Notes: a model not told the origin generated them from the letters alone. A stretch of 9,280 nucleotides of DNA from Patescibacteria group bacterium (GCA_017992655.1 JAGOOF010000021.1:1-9280); one strand, 5' to 3'; counted from the first letter of the stretch, positions 1 to 5,078 are shown. Translations and numbers: made by a program.

Positions 1-427
1 CCCATCCAGGGTAGAGGAATACTAGCACCACATATTCCTCTACGCTTGCTTCCTCCTCGGCGGGAGGAGTGTCCCGGGCGGGCGCAGGCGTTACGACCGC
101 CGGCGCCGGCTTGACCGGCAACTTCACCATGGCCATCTCGCGGCCAAGGTGAAACCGCCGGAAGGGTGCGGGACCCTCGGGGTCGAGAGTCTCCTCGTTC
201 AGCGGAGGGTAAACCTCCTGCTGGGCGAGGAGAAGCGCTTCCCCGTAGGGAAGCCAGCTCCCTGTCTCTCGGGCATGGGCGAGACGTACTCGCCCCACGT
301 CCGAGAGGAACTGGCCGTCCCGAGTGTAGGCCGGTGAGGCCTGCTCGGGGTGGGAGAAACTGTCGGCGCTGGCCACGCCAGCTCCTCCCAGAACTATCAG
401 AACTATCAGAACTAGAGCAATCTTCAT
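1..427 (-). CDS. Secreted protein of unknown function, 5' part (runs off the window)
   Basis: Open reading frame without a stop from the ATG at 427-425 to the window edge, 142 codons visible. It is preceded by a good ribosome binding site (minus strand AGGGAGG, about 8 bases before ATG). Residues 1-21 form a classic signal peptide: Met-Lys, a hydrophobic core LVLIVLIVL, then an ASA cleavage site before Asp22. Residues 22-105 are polar and hydrophilic with no family I recognise. Residues 106-130 are a Pro/Ala/Glu-rich linker (PAPAVVTPAPARDTPPAEEE), after which a more ordered segment (EEYVVLVFLYPGW) begins at the edge. The product is probably exported. Codons are strongly GC-ending (GCC, CTC, GAG, CCC), quite unlike lysS and the other genes here, suggesting transfer or a different replicon. 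Function is unknown. The signal peptide, Shine-Dalgarno site and promoter together make it a real gene despite truncation. Confidence 0.72.
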   Translation of the reverse strand, partial: MKIALVLIVLIVLGGAGVASADSFSHPEQASPAYTRDGQFLSDVGRVRLAHARETGSWLPYGEALLLAQQEVYPPLNEETLDPEGPAPFRRFHLGREMAMVKLPVKPAPAVVTPAPARDTPPAEEEASVEEYVVLVFLYPGW

Positions 428-448
428 GTCTCATTCCCTCCCTGGGTG

Positions 449-465
449 TGTCGTCTAGGACGACA
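449..465. promoter_or_regulatory. Perfect 17-bp palindrome, operator-like, at the predicted transcription start
   Basis: TGTCGTC-TAG-GACGACA is an exact inverted repeat with 7-bp arms and a 3-base centre. It overlaps the predicted +1 of the left-edge gene (about 463) and lies between its -10 and its ribosome binding site. That is a usual place for a repressor operator; as RNA it could also form a 5' leader hairpin. I do not recognise the regulator that would bind it. Confidence 0.45.
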
Positions 466-469
466 GTTT

Positions 470-498
470 ACAATAAAACATTTTTTGTAAAATGTCAA
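470..498 (-). promoter_or_regulatory. Sigma70-type promoter of the left-edge secreted protein gene
   Basis: Reading the minus strand, a perfect -35 TTGACA (498-493) is followed after 17 bases by TATTGT (475-470), a 4/6 match to the -10 consensus. The predicted start is near 463, about 36 bases before the ATG at 427. The spacer contains a perfect inverted repeat ACATTTT-TTGT-AAAATGT (478-495), and TTTACA (467-472) with TGTAAA (486-491) forms another around the -10, so a repressor could act here. Confidence 0.6.
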
Positions 499-554
499 TA
501 AGTTTACCCCAGTTTTTTGTTATTAATGAAATGTGCTCGTGATCTTCATTATTG

Positions 555-581
555 TTCGTGTTTCGACAAACTCAACACGAA
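555..581. repeat. Perfect inverted repeat, 8-bp arms
   Basis: TTCGTGTT (555-562) pairs with AACACGAA (574-581) across an 11-base loop. No T-tract follows on either strand, so it is not an obvious intrinsic terminator. It is the first structured element of the repeat field. Confidence 0.5.
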
Positions 582-590
582 TTATAAAAG

Positions 591-712
591 GCCGGATGCC
601 AGTGGCCTATATTGGCCAGTTGCCTGTGGCCAGTAGCCAGACGCAAATAAAGGGGAGCGAATACAGCCGGAAGCCAGTAGCCAATATAAGCCTGATGCCA
701 GTAGCCAGACGC
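591..712 (+). repeat. Degenerate direct-repeat cluster, core GCCAGTNGCC
   Basis: Five copies of GCCAGTNGCC start at 598, 615, 629, 673 and 697, with N being G, T, A, A, A. Longer shared words are GCCAGTAGCCAGACGC, exact at 629-644 and 697-712, and GCCGGA(T/A)GCCAGT(G/A)GCC at 591-607 and 666-682. TGGCC/GGCCA at 603-618 can form a small hairpin. In one plus frame the units translate to repeated xPVA, but I regard this as a by-product of the DNA repeat. Unit spacing is irregular (17, 14, 44, 24). Confidence 0.7.
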
Positions 713-768
713 CTGAAGTAAATGCAACCGAACAATCACAGCCGGTGGCAGGAAGTATCAGATTTTAA

Positions 769-1026
769 TACTGTTCGAGCAAAGCGAGAACTACCACGCT
801 AGTACACAGGCAACGGCAATAGTTCTCGTCATTCCATTCCTCGAACAATAAAACTTTACTGTTCGAACTGTACCCAGTGAGAACTATTGCGTTTAGATAT
901 CAACTGATGGTTTTTAGTTCTCGAGATGGAGCTTCGCGTAGTTCTCTCGAACGATAAGATTTTACTGTTCGAGCAAAGCGAGAACTATCCTTTCGTCTGA
1001 TGTGATACTAACGGGAATAGTTCTCG
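769..1026. repeat. Alternating inverted-repeat array (two hairpin types)
   Basis: Two kinds of inverted repeat alternate. Type B has arms CGAGAACTA/TAGTTCTCG: 785-828 (9-bp arms), 879-922 (8-bp arms, GAGAACTA/TAGTTCTC) and 979-1026 (10-bp arms, CGAGAACTAT/ATAGTTCTCG), with loops of similar length but unrelated sequence. Type A has arms TCGAACARTAAA/TTTACTGTTCGA: 841-866 is nearly perfect and 946-973 pairs through CTCGAAC/GTTCGAG. A 25-base word running from TACTGTTCGAG to GCGAGAACTA is exactly duplicated at 769-793 and 963-987. An extra TAGTTCTC half-site lies at 939-946. Arm conservation with loop divergence suggests structure or protein binding matters. Confidence 0.75.
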
Positions 1027-1034
1027 GTGAGTAT

Positions 1035-1158
1035 ATCTCGTTTGACTCGATACAGGCATCTCGTTTGACTCGATACAGGCATCTCGGTTGCACTCGATAC
1101 AGGCATCTCGGTTGCACTCGATACAGGCATCTCGGTTGCACTCGATACAGGCATCTCG
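1035..1158 (+). repeat. Minisatellite of 23- and 24-bp units
   Basis: Five head-to-tail units: 1035-1057 and 1058-1080 are 23 bases (ATCTCGTTTGACTCG then ATACAGGC), and 1081-1104, 1105-1128 and 1129-1152 are 24 bases (ATCTCGGTTGCACTCG then ATACAGGC). A partial ATCTCG follows at 1153-1158. Units within each length class are identical, pointing to recent slippage or unequal exchange. The two length classes differ by G for T and an inserted C. Minus-strand frames through it give repeated CLYRVQP or MPVSSATE peptides, but the 1-base length change breaks the frame, arguing against coding. Confidence 0.9.
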
Positions 1159-1183
1159 AACAGTAAAAATCGAACAGTAAAAA
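1156..1183 (+). repeat. Tandem pair of TCGAACAGTAAAAA
   Basis: The 14-base word is exactly repeated at 1156-1169 and 1170-1183. It is the reverse complement of the TTTACTGTTCGA arm found at 855-866 and 962-972, so the repeat field begins with one orientation of this word (near 769) and ends with the other. Confidence 0.8.
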
Positions 1184-1236
1184 CTGAAACAAAGTTAGCA
1201 CTAATGCGGCAGGAAGAAGGCCAAAAAATCATCGAC

Positions 1237-2775
1237 CTATTTTGTGTAGTGCGCAAGTCTTTTTAGAACAAAATCTTTGCCCAGCATACTTAGGAAAAAA
1301 CCCGCTTTCGGCCCTGATTCTTTCCCTAAAAAAGTTTTGTAGATTAAAGCAAACGTCTCTCTTGGCTTAAGCCCTTCTGCGCGTCCCGCTTCGTAAATAG
1401 CGTTGTGCAAATCAATGCCAGCAAGGCCACTTTCTACTGCCCGCGCCACGGATAACAACATTGTCTTTTCTTCATGCTTTAGGCTAAGTGGCGGAGGAGC
1501 ATTAAGAATTTCAAACTTAACGTTTTCTGGGGCATATTTTTTAAGCCATAGTTTTACTCTTTTCACTTGTGCCTGCAAATCGGCATCGCTCTTTAGGCTT
1601 GCAATGTGGCCTGTGCGCTTAAGAAGACGTTGAATCTCGTCGATATTGCCTTGGGAGGCCTGTATTACATTTACTAAATGGCCAAAAGGGACCTCAACAG
1701 AAACTTTGTTGTTAGTAACTTGCGACAAGCGATACATACTTTGCTCAATAGCGCTTGCCTGCCCCACAATTACTTTTTGCTCAAGACGGGCAAATTCGTC
1801 TGTTAATTGCATTAAGCCCTCGCCGGGGTCAAACACAATGTGGCGTTCGTTGCGGGAGCGCAAAACAAAGTAACGGGCAACGGCAGGAGGCACTATATCC
1901 AAAAACTCACTAAGCGGAATTAAATTACCAAGCGATGCACTCATTTTTTTCTGTTCGCCTTTAAGGTAAATATGTTCATAAACAACGTACTCGGGGGCGG
2001 TTTTACCATAAACTTTCTGTACTATTTCCGCGCCGACGTCGTAGCTACCACCGGCGGCGGCGTGTTCCTTGCCAAAAGGCTCAAACGCAACGTCAAGTAA
2101 CGCCCAACGAGCCGGCCAATCGATGCGCCAGGGTAATTTACCTTCGCCTTTGGAATAATCGGCCCAGTATTTTTTGCCGTTTTCACTTAAGTATCGAACA
2201 CGGGTATTTTTTGTATCTACTGCCAATATGCGCGCGCCACGGATTTTGCCTGTTGTTTTATCGAGGGGCTCAAAAGGTTGCCAATCTTCAGGTAGCTCTC
2301 GGCCAGAGACACGGGAAATAATTTCTGCGATTTCGTCTCTTTTTTCCAGCGCTTTTGTTATGGCATCGGTCATTTTTCCTTGCTCGTAGTACTGGTGGGC
2401 GTAATGAAACTCTACATTTATCCCCAGTTTCTTTAGCGCCTGTTCGAAGGGCTTAAGAAAATATTGGGTATATGTTTCCCCCGATTTTTCGGGAGCGGGA
2501 ATTTTGCTAATAGGGCAGTGTACATAACGCTCAAAACTTTTCGGCAAAAAAGGGTATAACTTCCTAAGATTGTCTAGGTCGTCGATAAAGTAGATAAAGC
2601 GAGTTTTAACACCTCGGCTGACAAGCTCGTCGTTTAAGGCGTCGGTTATGATCATTTCCCGCAAATGGCCAACGTGGTAAGGGCCACTTGGGGTAATGCC
2701 CGTGGCAAGAGTGATGGTGCCAGAACGGGCCGCTAAAATTTGATCGGCAACTTGGCTCGCCCAATATTTATTCAT
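1237..2775 (-). CDS. lysS: Lysyl-tRNA synthetase, class I
   Basis: Charges tRNA-Lys with lysine using ATP in the cytoplasm. At 512 residues it is of normal length for the class I (archaeal-type, also called LysK) enzyme, which is unrelated to the usual bacterial class II LysRS. The Rossmann-fold signature is present: ITPSGPYHVGHLRE with HVGH at residues 34-37, and KMSAS at 277-281 followed by LGNLIPL. The FIDDLDNLRK segment (63-72) and the helical anticodon-binding C-terminus (about 300-512) also fit. The segment around 160-215, where some class I enzymes carry a cysteine metal site, contains no cysteine; the only Cys in the region read is Cys87. The start ATG has no Shine-Dalgarno site but lies 8 bases after a -10-like TAAAAT. 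It is 46 bases downstream of the DHH phosphoesterase gene in the same direction, so the two may also be cotranscribed. The family call is secure. Confidence 0.96.
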   Translation of the reverse strand: MNKYWASQVADQILAARSGTITLATGITPSGPYHVGHLREMIITDALNDELVSRGVKTRFIYFIDDLDNLRKLYPFLPKSFERYVHCPISKIPAPEKSGETYTQYFLKPFEQALKKLGINVEFHYAHQYYEQGKMTDAITKALEKRDEIAEIISRVSGRELPEDWQPFEPLDKTTGKIRGARILAVDTKNTRVRYLSENGKKYWADYSKGEGKLPWRIDWPARWALLDVAFEPFGKEHAAAGGSYDVGAEIVQKVYGKTAPEYVVYEHIYLKGEQKKMSASLGNLIPLSEFLDIVPPAVARYFVLRSRNERHIVFDPGEGLMQLTDEFARLEQKVIVGQASAIEQSMYRLSQVTNNKVSVEVPFGHLVNVIQASQGNIDEIQRLLKRTGHIASLKSDADLQAQVKRVKLWLKKYAPENVKFEILNAPPPLSLKHEEKTMLLSVARAVESGLAGIDLHNAIYEAGRAEGLKPRETFALIYKTFLGKESGPKAGFFLSMLGKDFVLKRLAHYTK

Positions 2776-2783
2776 TATTTTCT

Positions 2784-2812
2784 ATTTTACCAGGTTCACA
2801 GGCGAAGCGCAA
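2784..2812 (-). promoter_or_regulatory. Possible lysS promoter giving a very short leader
   Basis: On the minus strand TTGCGC (2812-2807), 17 bases, then TAAAAT (2789-2784). The expected start would be only one or two bases before the ATG at 2775, giving an essentially leaderless message, which fits the missing Shine-Dalgarno site. The -35 is only a partial match and the gap is short, so read-through from the upstream gene is an equal possibility. Confidence 0.35.
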
Positions 2813-2821
2813 ATGTTCTTG

Positions 2822-4066
2822 TTACCATTTATCGGAGCCGTTTTGGGTTTTTTTCTCTTCCTGGAGCTCGGGCATTGCCGCCTGGCGCTCGCTTGCGTCG
2901 ATATTGCGTTGGCGGAAAGAGGTAATTTTAGAAATAATTCTTTCTAGCTCGCGTTCTAAAGTAGTGTTGTCGAGGTGGAAAGCGGCCGCGGTGTCATGCC
3001 CGCCTCCTCCAAAAATGCGGGCAATAGTGGAAACATCCACTCCTTTATCTACGGAGCGTAACGAACCGTGAACGCCACCGTTTCTTTCGCTAATGAGCAT
3101 GGCAAAATCTACTCCTCCCGTGGACTTCATGAGCTCATCTATTACTCCACTTGCCTCCTGCTCCTCTGCTCCCAAATCAGAAAAATCGGCGCTTGTTAAA
3201 GTAGCAAAAACAAAACGTGCTTCGCTTACTTCGCGCAAGTTGCTCAGGGCGCGCCCCCAGAGCTTAAGGGTGGTTAGTGGTTTGGTTTTGTAAATATTGC
3301 GAATTATTTCCTGCTGGCGCGCCCCGCTTGCTACCAGTTGTGCCGCGACCGTTAAGCTCTTAGGAGTGGTGTTTGCGTTTTGAAAACTGTTTGTATCGGT
3401 TGTGAGCCCCGTTAAAAGAAGGGTGGCGATGTCTGGATCCATTAATGTTTGCGCCGGCTCTCCTTTGTGAGGGGCGCTTAATGCCTCTATTAAAGACACA
3501 AGTATTTCCGAGGTGCTTGCGGCTGTTACATCAATCCAGTTCACTTTGCCAAAGTATTCATTGGAAGGGTGGTGGTCGATGTTAATAACAGGCACTTCGT
3601 AGAACAAGTCGGGGTTGCTGTCGTAAATGGTACTTAGCCTGTCTAGGTCGGGCGAATCTAAAACGATAATCAGGTCATAAGGGGTGGTACTGGCGCCCAG
3701 GGTTACATTTTTGGGTTCGATGTTGCCCGAGCTTGTGGAGATGATAATGCTTAACTTTTTCTTTTTGTCGTCTGTTTTGTAGCCCAGTTTTTCTACTTCG
3801 ATGTTTTCGATGTCCACGGAAACCGTAAATTCTTTTGCGCCAGAAACTTCGCTGTTAACCATGTCTATATTAGGGAGGAAGTTATAAATAGGGGGCATGG
3901 GTCCGGCAATAGCAGTAGTTACGTCTTTTTTAAGTTTGTTTAAAGTAAGCGCTAAAGAGAGGGAGCTTCCTAGCGCGTCGCCATCGGGATTTTCGTGCGC
4001 AACAATAAGAACGCGGTGGCTTGCGCGAATTAGTTCAACTGCTTGCTGTTTTGGTGATAATTCCAT
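2822..4066 (-). CDS. DHH-family phosphoesterase (NrnA/RecJ-like)
   Basis: Predicted Mn-dependent phosphoesterase of the DHH/DHHA1 superfamily; relatives degrade short oligonucleotides, pAp or cyclic dinucleotides, and the exact substrate cannot be told from sequence. From the ATG at 4066 it is 414 residues. Motifs seen: HENPDGDALGS (24-34), Asp137 in IVLDSPD, the signature DHH at 164-166, LTTDTNSF (221-228), and the DHHA1 glycine motif FGGGGHDTAAAF (352-363). A segment of about 55 residues (roughly 72-128, with a KKKK stretch) lies between the first two motifs and makes the protein longer than typical NrnA (about 310-330). The C-terminus from about 385 is charged and probably disordered. The open frame continues 16 codons upstream to 4114, but that ATG lies inside the predicted -10 box, so 4066 is the better start. 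lysS follows 46 bases downstream. Confidence 0.9.
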   Translation of the reverse strand: MELSPKQQAVELIRASHRVLIVAHENPDGDALGSSLSLALTLNKLKKDVTTAIAGPMPPIYNFLPNIDMVNSEVSGAKEFTVSVDIENIEVEKLGYKTDDKKKKLSIIISTSSGNIEPKNVTLGASTTPYDLIIVLDSPDLDRLSTIYDSNPDLFYEVPVINIDHHPSNEYFGKVNWIDVTAASTSEILVSLIEALSAPHKGEPAQTLMDPDIATLLLTGLTTDTNSFQNANTTPKSLTVAAQLVASGARQQEIIRNIYKTKPLTTLKLWGRALSNLREVSEARFVFATLTSADFSDLGAEEQEASGVIDELMKSTGGVDFAMLISERNGGVHGSLRSVDKGVDVSTIARIFGGGGHDTAAAFHLDNTTLERELERIISKITSFRQRNIDASERQAAMPELQEEKKTQNGSDKW

Positions 4067-4109
4067 AATTTTTCGGTTAAAATGATAGCTAATAACTGTT
4101 TGACTGATC

Positions 4110-4137
4110 ATCATATCACAGCCGCCCCTCTTGTCAA
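4110..4137 (-). promoter_or_regulatory. Promoter of the DHH phosphoesterase (-lysS) unit
   Basis: Minus strand TTGACA (4137-4132, perfect), 16-base spacer, TATGAT (4115-4110, 5/6). The start is predicted near 4103, giving a leader of about 37 bases to the ATG at 4066. The -10 overlaps the two Met codons of the longer open frame, which rules out those codons as starts of a message made from this promoter. Confidence 0.75.
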
Positions 4138-4159
4138 GAATAGTAAATTAGGGTACAAT
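4131..4159 (+). promoter_or_regulatory. Promoter of rpsT-rpsO
   Basis: TTGTCA (4131-4136, 5/6), exactly 17 bases, TACAAT (4154-4159, 5/6). The start is predicted near 4166, leaving a 5' leader of about 46 bases before the rpsT ATG. Its -35 box overlaps that of the divergent promoter by five bases because TTGTCAA reads TTGACAA on the other strand. Confidence 0.75.
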
Positions 4160-4211
4160 AGCAGGGTAGTAATCGTTACCGTTGCTATTATTAAAGGAAA
4201 GAGAGAAAGAA

Positions 4212-4604
4212 ATGCCTATTATTAAGTCGGCAAAGAAAGCCTTGCGCGTGAGTCGCCGTAAAGAAAAGCGTAATGCTAGCCAAAAAAAACTTTTGAAGGA
4301 AGCTCTTCGTTTGGTGAACGCGCAGAATATCAATGCAACATTTTCTAAAATAGACAAAGCCGCAAAAAACAATGTTATTCACCCCAATAAGGCGGCAAGA
4401 CTTAAAGCAAGGCTTGCGAAAAGCGTGGGTTCTACTCCTAAGAAAACGGTAAAAGCGGTTTCACCCAAGGCAAAGACAAAAAAGGTAGCTAAAAAAACGG
4501 CACCTAAAAAAGTTGCAACAAAAGCGGTAGGTAAAGTGGCAAAGGCGCCACAAAAAAAAGTGACTAAAACAGTAAAAGCGAAAACAGTTAAGAAGGAGAA
4601 ATAA
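4212..4604 (+). CDS. rpsT: 30S ribosomal protein S20 (bS20) with a long basic C-terminal tail
   Basis: Primary 16S rRNA-binding protein of the small subunit. The ATG at 4212 gives the family's usual N-terminus MPIIKSAKKALRVSRRK. A TTG in frame at 4182 would add ten residues unlike the family and is rejected. The leader is purine-rich (AAAGGA at 4193-4198, GAGAG at 4201-4205). The S20 helical core spans about residues 1-75 (NKAARLKARLAKSV near its end). Residues 76-130 form an extra tail almost wholly of Lys, Ala, Val, Thr and Pro, with repeated KKV/KAV steps, resembling histone H1-like tails. The whole protein is 130 residues against about 87 for E. coli S20. The stop TAA shares its last A with the rpsO ATG, so translation is probably coupled. 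Confidence 0.93.
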   Translation: MPIIKSAKKALRVSRRKEKRNASQKKLLKEALRLVNAQNINATFSKIDKAAKNNVIHPNKAARLKARLAKSVGSTPKKTVKAVSPKAKTKKVAKKTAPKKVATKAVGKVAKAPQKKVTKTVKAKTVKKEK

Positions 4605-4897
4605 TGGCGGAGAAAACGGTGAGCAAAACCAAAGAGGGAGTAAGCAAGCAAACCAACCTGGTAAAAAAATACCGGGCAAGTGCGAAGGATACCGGTTCTA
4701 CCAGTGTGCAAATTGCTCTTTTAACCGATAGAATTAGCCAGCTGGCAAAGCATCTAACTAAACATATTCACGATTTTGATTCCAAGCGTGGACTTTTGAT
4801 TTTGGTGGGCAAGAGACGCCGTCTTTTAAACTACCTTAAGAAAAAAGACGAAAAAGTTTACGCCAAATTAGTAAAAGATCTCAAACTGAAGAAATAA
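4604..4897 (+). CDS. rpsO: 30S ribosomal protein S15 (uS15)
   Basis: Binds the central domain of 16S rRNA early in small-subunit assembly and contributes to a bridge to the large subunit. It has 97 residues against a usual 89; the extra length is a Lys/Thr/Ser-rich N-terminus (about 1-18). The conserved block is clear: DTGSTSVQIALLTDRISQL (29-47), then HIHDFDSKRGLLILVGKRRR and LLNYLKKKD. A strong Shine-Dalgarno AAGGAG (4593-4598) sits 5 bases before the ATG, inside the end of rpsT, and the two genes overlap as TAATG (4602-4606). The tail ends in Lys-rich LKLKK. No convincing terminator separates it from the next gene, which starts 46 bases on. Confidence 0.96.
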   Translation: MAEKTVSKTKEGVSKQTNLVKKYRASAKDTGSTSVQIALLTDRISQLAKHLTKHIHDFDSKRGLLILVGKRRRLLNYLKKKDEKVYAKLVKDLKLKK

Positions 4898-4929
4898 CAG
4901 TTTCTATCTCATTGAGGCATTTGATTTCT

Positions 4930-4937
4930 GCTATAAT
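4930..4937 (+). promoter_or_regulatory. Extended -10 promoter before the surface-protein gene
   Basis: CTGCTATAAT contains a perfect TATAAT (4932-4937) preceded by TGC, an extended -10 that can work without a good -35; no clear -35 is seen at the usual distance. The predicted start, 6-7 bases later, coincides with the GTG at 4944, implying a leaderless message. A small inverted repeat AAGTGT/ACACTT (4940-4958) lies over the same point. Confidence 0.5.
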
Positions 4938-4943
4938 TAAAGT

Positions 4944-5078
4944 GTGAAATTAACACTTGTTCGTGGCCCGAAAAACGAAAAGGAGAAAAAGCGGGCAGGT
5001 AAAGCTCGTTTTAAACTTACGTGGCTAGCTCTTGTGCTCGCGTTTTTCTCCTTACAATATTCTGGCAACAATAACTGA
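4944..5078 (+). other. Out-of-frame signal peptide of the surface protein (frameshifted 5' end)
   Basis: From GTG at 4944 this frame encodes 44 residues to TGA at 5076: a basic stretch (GPKNEKEKKRAGKARFK) then hydrophobic LTWLALVLAF. That is the n-region and core of a signal peptide, but the frame ends at once. The following gene's frame lacks any signal peptide, being closed just upstream by TAG (5026-5028). Skipping one T in the run of five (5043-5047) joins them into FKLTWLALVLAFSPYNILA followed by TITD, a complete signal peptide. An in-frame TAA at 4938 makes GTG 4944 the first possible start, and there is no Shine-Dalgarno site. An indel in the homopolymer, a natural mutation, or +1 frameshifting could explain it. 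Confidence 0.7.

Larger units (their letters stand above)
428..1236. other. Gene-free, repeat-rich intergenic region
   Basis: About 800 bases between the left-edge gene and the end of lysS with no convincing coding sequence. Short open frames exist on both strands but consist of repeat translation, lack ribosome binding sites, and the mix of 23- and 24-base repeat units breaks frame. The content is: the promoter and operator of the left gene (449-498), a hairpin TTCGTGTT/AACACGAA (555-581), a GCCAGTNGCC repeat cluster (591-712), alternating inverted repeats (769-1026), a minisatellite (1035-1158) and two copies of TCGAACAGTAAAAA (1156-1183). The stretches 499-554, 713-768 and 1184-1236 show nothing I can name. 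Confidence 0.8.

Noticed and set aside
149..501. Plus-strand frames in the left region
   Set aside because: They are antisense to the GC-rich gene that has a signal peptide, Shine-Dalgarno site and promoter; GC-rich DNA commonly leaves such long shadows.
533..721. Plus-strand 62-codon frame with repeated xPVA
   Set aside because: It is the translation of the GCCAGTNGCC repeats, has no ribosome binding site and no recognisable domain.
1035..1152. Possible CRISPR array
   Set aside because: Units are directly adjacent with no unique spacers, are only 23-24 bp, and no cas gene is present.
962..1256. Two minus-strand frames with repeated CLYRVQP / MPVSSATE peptides
   Set aside because: They are translations of the minisatellite; the 23-base units break the frame kept by the 24-base units, one overlaps the end of lysS, and neither has a ribosome binding site.
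4067..4114. Longer N-terminus for the DHH phosphoesterase
   Set aside because: Its first Met codons lie in the predicted -10 box and the added residues precede the conserved domain without family resemblance.
4182..4211. Upstream TTG start for rpsT
   Set aside because: It would add ten residues unlike any S20 N-terminus, whereas ATG 4212 gives the canonical start.
4883..4903. Intrinsic terminator after rpsO (AAACTG/CAGTTT)
   Set aside because: The stem is only 6 bp and AT-rich, spans the stop codon, and lacks a following T-tract.
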